Source: Nocardia asiatica NBRC 100129
GTDB lineage: Bacteria; Actinomycetota; Actinomycetes; Mycobacteriales; Mycobacteriaceae
Assembly: GCF_000308415.1 (NCBI RefSeq)
Contig: NZ_BAFS01000033.1
Location: 1 to 63,000 of the forward strand
DNA: 63,000 bases
Reading direction: 5' to 3'
Below are positions 38,280 through 45,789 of the stretch, in pieces; position 1 is the stretch's first letter, and each line of letters starts with the position of its first letter. The translations under genes were made by a program, and so were the position numbers. Under the pieces are notes generated by a model. The model made no database searches. It was not told the DNA's origin and worked only from the letters and a program-made list of their open reading frames with translations.

Positions 38280-38291
38280 GGACTTTGGTCC
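38280..38291 (+). promoter_or_regulatory. Dos box upstream of devR
   Basis: GGACTTTGGTCC is the core of the DosR/DevR palindrome (consensus GGGACTTTNGNCCC). It lies 67 bases before the devR ATG and implies positive autoregulation as in mycobacteria. Confidence 0.75.
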
Positions 38292-38357
38292 GTACCGAGC
38301 CGCCTGCCCGATGCGTAGTGTCGATCGCGCAACTGCTCCCCCGGATTGGACGCCAGC

Positions 38358-39011
38358 ATGATCACGGTGTTTCTGGTCGACGACCACGAAATCGTCCGGC
38401 GCGGTCTCGTGGACCTGCTCGCCGACGACCCGGAACTGTCGGTCGTCGGCGAGGCGGGCGATGTCGCCCAAGCCCTCGCACGGATTCCGGCGCTGCGGCC
38501 GGACGTCGCCGTACTGGATGTGCGCCTGCCCGACGGCAACGGGATGGAACTGTGCCGGGATCTGCTGTCGAAAGTGGATGATCTGCGCTGCCTGATTCTC
38601 ACCTCGTTCACCGACGAGCAGGCCATGCTGGACGCCATCCTGGCCGGGGCCAGCGGTTACGTGGTCAAGGACATCAAGGGCATGGAGTTGGCGAAGGCGA
38701 TCAAGGAGGTCGGCGCCGGGCGCTCACTGCTGGACAACCGCGCCGCGGCCGCCTTGATGCAACGACTACGGGCCGACACCGAACAGGGCCCGCTGGCCGG
38801 GCTCACCGAACAGGAACGCAAACTGCTCGACCTGCTCGGCGAAGGGCTGACCAATCGGCAGATCGCCCAGCGCATGTTCCTGGCCGAGAAGACGGTCAAG
38901 AATTACGTCTCCCGGCTGTTGGCCAAGCTCGGCCTGGAACGGCGGACCCAGGCAGCCGTCTATGCCTCCAAACTCCGATCCCGGCCGTCCGGCTCCCAGA
39001 TCGACTTCTGA
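38358..39011 (+). CDS. devR: Dormancy response regulator DevR/DosR
   Basis: The 217-residue NarL-family regulator has a receiver domain with the acidic pair in [20 protein letters not shown] and phospho-acceptor Asp54 in [13 protein letters not shown]. The blocks [40 protein letters not shown] and [15 protein letters not shown] follow, then a LuxR HTH with [33 protein letters not shown] and [10 protein letters not shown]. These blocks and Asp54 numbering are characteristic of mycobacterial DevR (Rv3133c, 217 residues). DevR activates the hypoxia/NO dormancy regulon. Its cognate kinase gene directly downstream is deleted internally, so its phosphorylation source is uncertain. Confidence 0.93.
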   Translation: MITVFLVDDHEIVRRGLVDLLADDPELSVVGEAGDVAQALARIPALRPDVAVLDVRLPDGNGMELCRDLLSKVDDLRCLILTSFTDEQAMLDAILAGASGYVVKDIKGMELAKAIKEVGAGRSLLDNRAAAALMQRLRADTEQGPLAGLTEQERKLLDLLGEGLTNRQIAQRMFLAEKTVKNYVSRLLAKLGLERRTQAAVYASKLRSRPSGSQIDF

Positions 39012-39530
39012 CCCTCGGCCGACACCTACTCGGTCCGCGATACGCTCTCCCAACTGCGGCTGCGCGAGTTGCTGGGCGAGGTCGAGGATCGCATCGAGCA
39101 GATCATCGACGCCCGCGACCGGATGGACGGCCTGATCGAGGCCATGCTGACCGTCACCTCCGGACTGGACCTGGATCGCACCCTGCGCACGATCGTGCAC
39201 ACCGCGATCTCCCTGGTCGACGTCCCCTACGGCGCGCTGGAGCCGGAACCGGCCGACCACGCCGAAGCCGTGGTGCGGGAAGCGCTCAGCAACACCGTCC
39301 GGCATTCCGGCGCGGCGTCGGTCTCGGTCGAGATCACCTTGGCCGACGACTTGACCATCGTCGTCGAGGACGACGGGTGCGGCATGCCCGGCGAGGTCAC
39401 ACCGAGCGGCCTGACGAATCTCGCGCGGCGCGCGGAGGAGGCGGCCGGCAGTTTCACGGTCGCTTCCGGTACCGGCAGCGACGGAGACAGCGCGGGAACG
39501 AGGCTGTGCTGGAAAGTGCCGCTGCGCTGA
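39012..39530 (+). pseudogene. devS: Internally deleted devS sensor kinase remnant
   Basis: Directly after the devR stop and in the same frame comes the DevS N-terminus: SVRDTLSQLRLRELLGEVED, MDGLIEAMLTVTSGLDLDRT and IVHTAISLVDVPYGAL. At about 39240 the frame passes without a break into the far C-terminus, EPEPADHAEAVVREALSNTV then EDDGCGMPGE and PSGLTNLARRAEEAAGSFTV. Most of the first GAF (haem) domain, the second GAF and the HisKA_3 phosphorylation helix are missing, roughly 350 residues. No ATG or GTG precedes the conserved start, so only re-initiation (TTG 39069, ATG 39117 region) could translate it. An ATPase domain without its His cannot phosphorylate DevR. Confidence 0.8.
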
Positions 39531-40076
39531 CCGCGACACGTCCGGATGGGCCGCCCGTGGCTCGGCTTCGGGAGAACCGGCCTCTTGCCGTGTCTCTCGC
39601 TGATGACGTTTCTTGGTCCAGTACCGGCCCGGCACGCGGCCCAACTTCTACGACCCCGTATGTGCACGCTCGAGACCCGTGCTGATCGTGCTGACCGTGA
39701 CCCGCCTGCGCCGGCTCGGCACGAGGACGGTCGGATGGCCGACGCCCCAGGCGGCACCACCGCAGATCAGCACCTCGGCACGGGCGGCGAGCCGGTGAGC
39801 ACCGTCGAGGTCGGCTGATCGGCGAAGGTCACCCGCTGTGGGATGGCGTCGCGGCGGCGGAGGCCGACGCACTGGGAGACATAGGCGATCGGGGCGCGGA
39901 CGCCTCATCGGGCACGGCGAGGCGGGCGCGAAGCCGGCACGGCCGGTGCCGCCGGTCAGCACAGTGGCAAGGCATCAAAAACCGCCAATCACAACATCTT
40001 CCGCGCCACTGTGGTGTCGAATTGCCGTGATCGACGGTGTTGTGGATGACCGATGCAATCAGTCAGGAGTGCCCGC
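39531..40076. other. Gene-free stretch upstream of the terpene gene
   Basis: No intact gene is seen in 546 bases. Minus-strand fragments such as AEVLICGGAAWGVGHPTVLV look protein-like but are broken by frameshifts and unrecognised. The last 100 bases (39970-40060) are richer in A/T and probably carry the promoter of the terpene synthase gene. Confidence 0.4.
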
Positions 40077-42086
40077 GTGCCACATGAAATCTATTCGGCT
40101 GTCTTTCCCCATCTGGATGCGGACCTGGACCGCATCCGCAACGTTCTCGGACCCGTTCACCTGGAGGGCAGACCCGAACTCGCTGCGCTCACCGACGACG
40201 GGCCGGGCACCTCGCGACGGCTGGTCCGCCCCACGTTGACCCTGTTGTCGTACTATCTGCTCGCCGATCCCGCGGCCCCGGCCGACGATCGGGTCGTGCG
40301 CGCCGCCGCAGCCGTCGAGTTGCTGCATCTGGGCTCGCTCTACCACGACGACGTCATCGATCACGCATACGAGCGTCGAGGCCGTCCCAGTGCCAATGTG
40401 GTGTGGGGTTCGCATATGGCCGTACTGGGCGGGGATTCCGTGATGCTCACGAGCGTGCGCATGCTGGCCGAACTCGGGCAGCGCGAGGTTCTCGCGGGAG
40501 CCATCGCGGGGGAGCAAATGTGCGCGGGCATGGTGATCGAGGCCGCCGACCTCTACACGGCGTCCCGCAGCGAGCAGTCCTACCTGGACGCGATCGACGG
40601 CAAGACGGCGGCGGTGCTCTCACTGGCCTGCCGGGTGGGCGCGATGCAGGCCGGCCGGTCCGAACGTCAGGAAGAGGCGCTGTCACTGTTCGGCCGCTAC
40701 TTCGGGCTGGCTTACCAGCTGTGTGACGACATCCTGGATCTGACTTCGACACCCGAGGAGATGGGCAAGCCCGTCAACGCCGATCTGCTGGAGGGGATCT
40801 ACACGCTTCCGGTGATCCGCGCGGCCGCCCGCGACCGAAACCTTGGTCGCCTACTGCACAGCAGGATGACGCGTGAGCAAGCCGAAAGTGCCCGCGAACT
40901 CGTCATCGCCTGCGGCGCCGTGGACGAAACACAGGCGACCGCTGACGATTTCCTGGACCGGGCAGCCGAACAGCTCTCCACCCTGCCCGTCGATCCGCGC
41001 GTCCGCCAGGCGATGATCGCTTACGCCCGGTCCACACTCGACCGGCGAACTGCCGAGTCCGCGGTCGCGCGGCAGTCGACGCGGCCACCCCGAGCGCACG
41101 GTGGTGGACTTGCGCCGCAGCTGGCTCAATGGCTGAGGAACTGGCTGTTGGATACCGGCCTTGCCCTCTCCCCTGCCGAGGCCGACTACCACCGGTGGAC
41201 GGGAGCGATCCGGATCCCGGCCCAGACCCTGGCCCCAGCTGCGGACGCGACTCGTGAACAGACGGCCTACGCAATGGCCGTGCTGGTCCTCGCTTGGGAC
41301 GACCTCTTCGAGGATCCGCAGCTGAGGGATCCGGAAGCGGTCACCGCGTTGCGGCGTGGCATGGTCGCGACACTGCGCCAGGACCCGGCGAGGCCGTGGC
41401 GACGCGGCGCGATTCCGGCGGCTTGGGCCAGTCTGTGGCCGCGGCTGCGCGCGGGCCGGACCACCCGCTGGCAGGAGCGGTTCCTCGACGGCATCGAGGA
41501 GTGGTTCGAAGCCGCCGAACGCGAAGCGCATCATCGCATCAGCGGCTACGTCCCTGCCACAGCCGACTACCTGCCGCTGCGGATGTCGACCAGTGGGATC
41601 GAAACCGCCATCGCCTGCATGGAGGTGTACCACGACCGCGAACTGCCCTCGAAACTGCGCAGCCATCCGGTGATCCGCCGTCTGGAGGAACTCGCGTTCT
41701 GGGTCACCTTCGTGGAGAACGACCTGGTGGGTTTGGATCAGGACGAGGCGGACCGAGTTCCCTACAACCTGGTACGAGCAGTGCGTCACGAAACCGGCTG
41801 CACTCGCCGCGAAGCCATCGAGCAGGTGCAGCGCCAAGTAGCGGACCAGCGCGCCCAACTCGAGGCGGTGATCCACTATGTCCCCGCGCTCCTACGCGTT
41901 CTTCCTGGCCTGCCCGGCCGGGGAAAGGACTACGCGGAAATGTATGTGAACATAACGGGCGTGGGGCTCTGGGGGCGTGAGAGCGATCGGTACACCCCTA
42001 CTTCCGGTACCGCGGCGCCGGACCTGGAACGTTTGCGCCGTGAGGTCTACCTCTCGGCTGCCGAGTCGGTTCCCTCCCCGTCATAG
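40077..42086 (+). CDS. Polyprenyl diphosphate synthase-terpene cyclase fusion
   Basis: The single 669-residue protein has two full catalytic domains. Residues 1-320 form a trans-polyprenyl synthase, with first Asp motif DDVID (91-95) in LHLGSLYHDDVIDHA, RRGRPSAN after it and second Asp motif DDILD (217-221). A polar linker (325-345) leads to a class I terpene cyclase. This has the Asp-rich WDDLFED (408-413), a pyrophosphate-sensor Arg502, the NSE-like NDLVGLDQD (548-556) exactly 46 residues later and the RY pair at 638-639. It would condense isoprenyl units into a longer diphosphate and cyclise it, possibly with channelling. The first-motif context resembles long-chain synthases, so a product of C25 or longer is possible. 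AGGAG seven bases upstream supports GTG 40077; ATG 40053 is an alternative. Confidence 0.9.
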   Translation: MPHEIYSAVFPHLDADLDRIRNVLGPVHLEGRPELAALTDDGPGTSRRLVRPTLTLLSYYLLADPAAPADDRVVRAAAAVELLHLGSLYHDDVIDHAYERRGRPSANVVWGSHMAVLGGDSVMLTSVRMLAELGQREVLAGAIAGEQMCAGMVIEAADLYTASRSEQSYLDAIDGKTAAVLSLACRVGAMQAGRSERQEEALSLFGRYFGLAYQLCDDILDLTSTPEEMGKPVNADLLEGIYTLPVIRAAARDRNLGRLLHSRMTREQAESARELVIACGAVDETQATADDFLDRAAEQLSTLPVDPRVRQAMIAYARSTLDRRTAESAVARQSTRPPRAHGGGLAPQLAQWLRNWLLDTGLALSPAEADYHRWTGAIRIPAQTLAPAADATREQTAYAMAVLVLAWDDLFEDPQLRDPEAVTALRRGMVATLRQDPARPWRRGAIPAAWASLWPRLRAGRTTRWQERFLDGIEEWFEAAEREAHHRISGYVPATADYLPLRMSTSGIETAIACMEVYHDRELPSKLRSHPVIRRLEELAFWVTFVENDLVGLDQDEADRVPYNLVRAVRHETGCTRREAIEQVQRQVADQRAQLEAVIHYVPALLRVLPGLPGRGKDYAEMYVNITGVGLWGRESDRYTPTSGTAAPDLERLRREVYLSAAESVPSPS

Positions 42087-42150
42087 GTCCCGTATCCGGC
42101 AAAGCAGGGTGTGGTCCCGTGCGTCCACGATGTGGCCGCGCGGGACGCCC

Positions 42151-42969
42151 TCAGTGTTTCGCCTGCTCTGGCGATTTCGTCGGTCCGGGCACGCGCAACC
42201 ACATCCTGGGTCGAAGGTTGGAGCGGGTGCGCCGATGGAAAGCGACCAGTCCGATGAGGGCGCTCGCGGTGAACCAGGCCAGTTGCACGGCGAAACTCCC
42301 CCTCGGCACGGCGTCGGAGAAGCCGGCCGCGGTCGAAGCCTGCATCGCCCCGAAGGAGGGCAGCCAGCGCACGAAATCGCTGTCCGCCCCAGCGCTGGCG
42401 ATGGGATTCTGTACGGCCATGTCGAAACAGCTGATCATCGCGATGGCGAACATCCCCTCCACCTCGCGGCGCAGCAGCGCGCCGAGGGCGACACCCAGCG
42501 CACCGTAGGTCATCGCCGCGCCGAAGAGCGCCGCGGCGAGCACGACCGGCTGCCGAGGCGACCAGTAGCAACTGATGACCGCGGTGGCGTACCCACAGAC
42601 CACCACCGAGGCCACCATGAGGCAGGCGATCTTCGCCGAACCCAGCGCGACCCGGGGATAACCGGCCATCGACAGACGCCGGTCGAATGCTCCGCTGCCG
42701 AAAGTCGCCGCGAACATCATGAACCCGATGATCAGTGAGACCGCCATCAGGGCGCCGCTGATCTGGGCGAGCTCATTGCCGTTGGCGCGCAGGACCAGAC
42801 CGGTGTATCGAAGCCGGAACGGCACTTCGACATCCGTGACCGCCACGCGGACCACGGTGATCAATATGGGCAGGAAGACAGCCACCAACAGCATGGCGAA
42901 CCGGTTGCGAGCGTGCTCGATGAGGCCGTAGCGCGTGGCGATCACGAACAGCCGCAACCCGGCACTCAT
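42151..42969 (-). CDS. ABC-2 type exporter permease
   Basis: The 272-residue protein has six predicted helices in the ABC-2 arrangement: RYGLIEHARNRFAMLLVAVF near the start, SLIIGFMMFAATFGSGAFDR, LMVASVVVCGYATAVISCYW, LFGAAMTYGALGVALGALLR and LAWFTASALIGLVAF near the end. It pairs with the ATPase gene upstream, whose stop overlaps its ATG (ATGA). Such two-gene exporters move lipids, polyketides, terpenoids or drugs. It converges with the terpene synthase gene, 64 bases from its stop, so export of the terpene product is an attractive but unproven idea. Confidence 0.85.
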   Translation of the reverse strand: MSAGLRLFVIATRYGLIEHARNRFAMLLVAVFLPILITVVRVAVTDVEVPFRLRYTGLVLRANGNELAQISGALMAVSLIIGFMMFAATFGSGAFDRRLSMAGYPRVALGSAKIACLMVASVVVCGYATAVISCYWSPRQPVVLAAALFGAAMTYGALGVALGALLRREVEGMFAIAMISCFDMAVQNPIASAGADSDFVRWLPSFGAMQASTAAGFSDAVPRGSFAVQLAWFTASALIGLVAFHRRTRSNLRPRMWLRVPGPTKSPEQAKH

Positions 42970-43571
42970 TTGACGTGCTCCTGTCCGCCCCGTAGGACGC
43001 CGTCGTACAACCGCCACACCTGGTCCAGCCTGTCGGTGTCGTGAGCTAGATGCGACACCACCAGAACCGACCGGGCGGTATTACGGAAGACTGCGACCAG
43101 CTCCCAGAAACGCAGATACGTCTCCCAGTCGAAACCCTGATACGGCTCGTCCAGCAGGAGAACCTGCGGATCATGCATCACCGCCAGCGTCAGGTTGAGC
43201 TTCTGCCGTGTACCGCCGCTGAGGGTCCCGACTCGTTCACCGGCATACTCGGAGAAGCGCAAGATCTCCATCGTCTCCTCGGCCCGCCGCAGGTTGGGGA
43301 TCGCGTAAGCCGCGGCGAAGAAGTCCAAGTGCTGACGCACCGTGAAGGCGTCGTTCAAGACCACCTGCTGAGGGCAGTAACCGAACCGCCCACGGTGCCG
43401 GACCACCCCACGGTCCGGTCGCAGCTCTCCGGACAAAACCTTCAACAGCGTCGACTTCCCCGCCCCGTTCTCGCCGACGATGCCCACCAGTGCCCCCGGC
43501 GGCAACACGATGTCGACGCCACGCAGTACCGAACGCCTGCCGTAGGCGTGGTGGACGTCCTCCACCTCCAT
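42966..43571 (-). CDS. ABC exporter ATP-binding protein
   Basis: The 201-residue ATPase has Walker A VGENGAGKSTLL, signature LSGGTRQKLNLTLAV, Walker B QVLLLDEPYQGFD and switch His SHLAHD. It is short, lacking the regulatory tail found in many drug exporters. The start is ATG 43571 immediately after a TTG in the same frame. It is translationally coupled to the ABC-2 permease and oriented opposite to the terpene gene. Confidence 0.87.
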   Translation of the reverse strand: MEVEDVHHAYGRRSVLRGVDIVLPPGALVGIVGENGAGKSTLLKVLSGELRPDRGVVRHRGRFGYCPQQVVLNDAFTVRQHLDFFAAAYAIPNLRRAEETMEILRFSEYAGERVGTLSGGTRQKLNLTLAVMHDPQVLLLDEPYQGFDWETYLRFWELVAVFRNTARSVLVVSHLAHDTDRLDQVWRLYDGVLRGGQEHVK

Positions 43572-43874
43572 CAACGCCCCTTACCCACCGCCGATGTAAT
43601 GGTCCGACAACGGATCGAATGCTACCAATCGACAGCGAAACCCCATGTTGTAACGCGGAATTCGTGGCACCCACGCCGAGCGCGAGGACAGCATGCTTTC
43701 CCCGCGCGACGAACTGCCTGCCGCAGTACGGCAGCGGGACGCGGTCAGCCGCGCCGTCGCATGTATGGCGTCGTTCCCACCGACGTGGTCCTGCGTACCC
43801 GCTGTCCAACTTTCGTCGGAAGACGGTTGAGACCGACACAGCAGGCCAACGCGCTGGTGGCGAATTCGCTACTG
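43572..43874. other. Gene-free stretch
   Basis: About 300 bases separate the start of the ABC ATPase and the end of the membrane operon, both on the minus strand. It must contain the promoter of the exporter genes. No gene, strong hairpin or repeat is recognised. Confidence 0.4.
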
Positions 43875-45215
43875 CTAGGGGTATTCCAACAGAAGATAGA
43901 GACCGGTGAAGGTGAAACCGACCATGGTCAGCATCAGGGCGAGTTGGCCGGTGAGCCGGTGCGCCCGCGGCAGCAGTCGCAGGCACTGGTCGTGCGCGGC
44001 GGCGACACCGAGGATGTGACCGGCCACCACGGCAAGCACTTTGATCGTCCCGAGGGCGGCGGGGTGCGCGGACAGCACGTAGGCGACTTCGCGGTCGGCG
44101 AGCCCGAGGAGATTCCATCCTCGCCCGAACGGGTCCGCGAACAAGATCGCCGTCGCCTGGCCCTTCTCCACGAGAAACGTCAAGTAGTGGGCTACCAGAT
44201 AGCCGGCGACGATCGGGGTCAGGCTGTGCGCGAGGCGGGCCGGAAGCAGTCGCCGCCGCGCTTCGTCCAGGCCGCCGGTCGTTCGGGCGGCGGTCCGGAA
44301 CGCGACGCCGACGACGACGATGAAGCCGAGCAGCCCCGCCGTATTCAGCATGGTCGGCCAGATGTCCGACCCACCGCCACCCGCGTCGGCCAGCAGTCCA
44401 CGCCATATGGGGAACGTGGTGAAGCTGTCGAAGGCGGTCGAGCCGAGCAGGGTGGCCGCGACGGCCACCGCGCCGATTCGCACCGGGGTGCCCGCCAGGT
44501 TGTCCAACGGTGACCGCAGGACGAGTGCACCGGTCCGGCTGCGCCCGAACGGGCTCAGCCTGCCGAGCAGGCTGCTGTACACCTCGAGCGGATCGGCGCG
44601 CTCGGCCCATGCGGTGCCGCACACGAGCAGGCCGATCGTCGTCACGACGAGGTATGCCGCCAGCCAGGTGGTGACAGCCCCCACCGAACCCGGTTCCGGG
44701 TAGGCCAGTTCCAGCCAGACGAAGGAGAACAACCCGAGCACCGCGGGCCACTGCCCCCAGCGGATGGGGTAGCGGACCAGGCCGCGGCTCGGCGGGTGCC
44801 GCCAGGCCAGGCAGATGACGCGGTGCACCGCCCGTGCCGGGGAGAGCACTTTCCAGACCGGTCCGGCGAACAGCGAAGCGACCATGACACCGACCCACAG
44901 GAAGATGTAGACGACGCCGGGAACGGGATTATCGGCGGGATCGGACGGACCGAAAAGACCGATCGCGAGGACGCCGACGGTGGCGGCCACGCTCACCAGC
45001 GCGATCGCGGCCCGCACCGTGCGCGAGTCCACGACCGCCGCGACGATCGCAGGCAGCGCGATTCCAGGGGATCGCGGCTCCAGCCGTGGCTCGCGCCAGG
45101 CGAACGCCAGTACCGCGAAGGAGAACGTCAAGGCCCAGGCGGCCCCGACGAGGGCATACGACAGCGGTATCGGCAGATCGGCGGCTCCGCCGATGCCGTG
45201 CGCGAGCACCGTCAT
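43875..45215 (-). CDS. Polytopic membrane protein of unknown function (last gene of membrane operon)
   Basis: The 446-residue protein has about ten helices and begins MTVLAHGIGGAADLPIPLSY, which is typical of an actinobacterial family some databases label fenitrothion hydrolase-like on weak grounds. Conserved-looking blocks are VYIFLWVGVMVASLFAGPVW, KVLSPARAVHRVICLAWRHP and YSSLLGRLSPFGR. Several His residues in HYLTFLVEKGQA and LGVAAAHDQCLRLLP lie near helix ends, which could suit a metal or haem site. It starts inside the stop of the lipoprotein gene (ATGA). No reaction is assigned; the partnership with a cupredoxin-like lipoprotein suggests metal or redox chemistry. Confidence 0.75.
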   Translation of the reverse strand: MTVLAHGIGGAADLPIPLSYALVGAAWALTFSFAVLAFAWREPRLEPRSPGIALPAIVAAVVDSRTVRAAIALVSVAATVGVLAIGLFGPSDPADNPVPGVVYIFLWVGVMVASLFAGPVWKVLSPARAVHRVICLAWRHPPSRGLVRYPIRWGQWPAVLGLFSFVWLELAYPEPGSVGAVTTWLAAYLVVTTIGLLVCGTAWAERADPLEVYSSLLGRLSPFGRSRTGALVLRSPLDNLAGTPVRIGAVAVAATLLGSTAFDSFTTFPIWRGLLADAGGGGSDIWPTMLNTAGLLGFIVVVGVAFRTAARTTGGLDEARRRLLPARLAHSLTPIVAGYLVAHYLTFLVEKGQATAILFADPFGRGWNLLGLADREVAYVLSAHPAALGTIKVLAVVAGHILGVAAAHDQCLRLLPRAHRLTGQLALMLTMVGFTFTGLYLLLEYP

Positions 45216-45601
45216 CCGCGTACGAGCAGTGTCGCCACCGTACGGCGCGCGTGGTGCAGTTCGATCTCCACCCGCCCCGGCACGTTCACGGTGAACCGGA
45301 ACCGCTGGCCGGCGCCTGGAGCGACCGCGAAGGTGTGCTCGGGCGCGGCGTGGACGTGCAGTTCGTCGTCGGTGTCGCTGTCGACCACGAGCTCGATCGG
45401 TCGTCCCACCCGGGTCTCCAGCCGGACGTCGGCCGGGCTCACCGATCCCCCGGCGATCCGCACGGCTACGACGAGAGTGTCCGGCTCTCCGGCAGCCGCG
45501 CTGGTCGACGGGGTGGTGGCGGAATCGGTCGCAGCGCAGCCGACCACGAGCAGACCACCGAGCAGCAGCACGAGCCAGCCCCAGCGCCGCACCGAACTCA
45601 T
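45212..45601 (-). CDS. Cupredoxin-like lipoprotein
   Basis: The 129-residue lipoprotein has lipobox LVVGC (Cys22) and a Thr/Ala-rich linker. The domain of about 90 residues (VAVRIAGGSVSPADVRLETR, VGRPIELVVDSDTDDELHVH, AFAVAPGAG-like FAVAPGAGQRFRFTVNVPGR, VEIELHHARRTVATLLVRG) has the strand order of EfeO/cupredoxin-type folds. The Cys-x-His-x-Met copper loop is absent, so a blue-copper site is unlikely, but the His residues at HVHAAPEH and LHHAR could bind a metal. It is coupled to the genes on both sides. Confidence 0.78.
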   Translation of the reverse strand: MSSVRRWGWLVLLLGGLLVVGCAATDSATTPSTSAAAGEPDTLVVAVRIAGGSVSPADVRLETRVGRPIELVVDSDTDDELHVHAAPEHTFAVAPGAGQRFRFTVNVPGRVEIELHHARRTVATLLVRG

Positions 45602-45789
45602 CACTTCTCCTTGTCCACGCTGTGCTCGGACGGCGAACCGGTCCCCCGCTCCCGGTCCTCCGCACGACGGTCGCGCAACGCGATGAACACGACGACGGCC
45701 ACGACCAGAAAGGCGGGCAGGAAAGCCGGGATGGCCAGCAGGATCGAATGATCGGCCAGCACGTCCACGCCGTCGTAGCCCTGGGTCAT
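45601..45789 (-). CDS. Small single-span membrane protein
   Basis: The 62-residue protein has one transmembrane helix (ILLAIPAFLPAFLVVAVVVF) and a charged cytoplasmic tail RDRRAEDRERGTGSP ending EHSVDKEK. The start overlaps the stop of the preceding 619-residue gene by 4 bases, and its stop overlaps the lipoprotein start. This tight coupling suggests a subunit that assembles with its neighbours. Confidence 0.75.
   Translation of the reverse strand: MTQGYDGVDVLADHSILLAIPAFLPAFLVVAVVVFIALRDRRAEDRERGTGSPSEHSVDKEK

Noticed and set aside
39648..39962. A minus-strand frame with AEVLICGGAAWGVGHPTVLV
   Set aside because: It looks partly protein-like but is Arg/Pro-rich on both sides and interrupted; I could not name a family or define a start.
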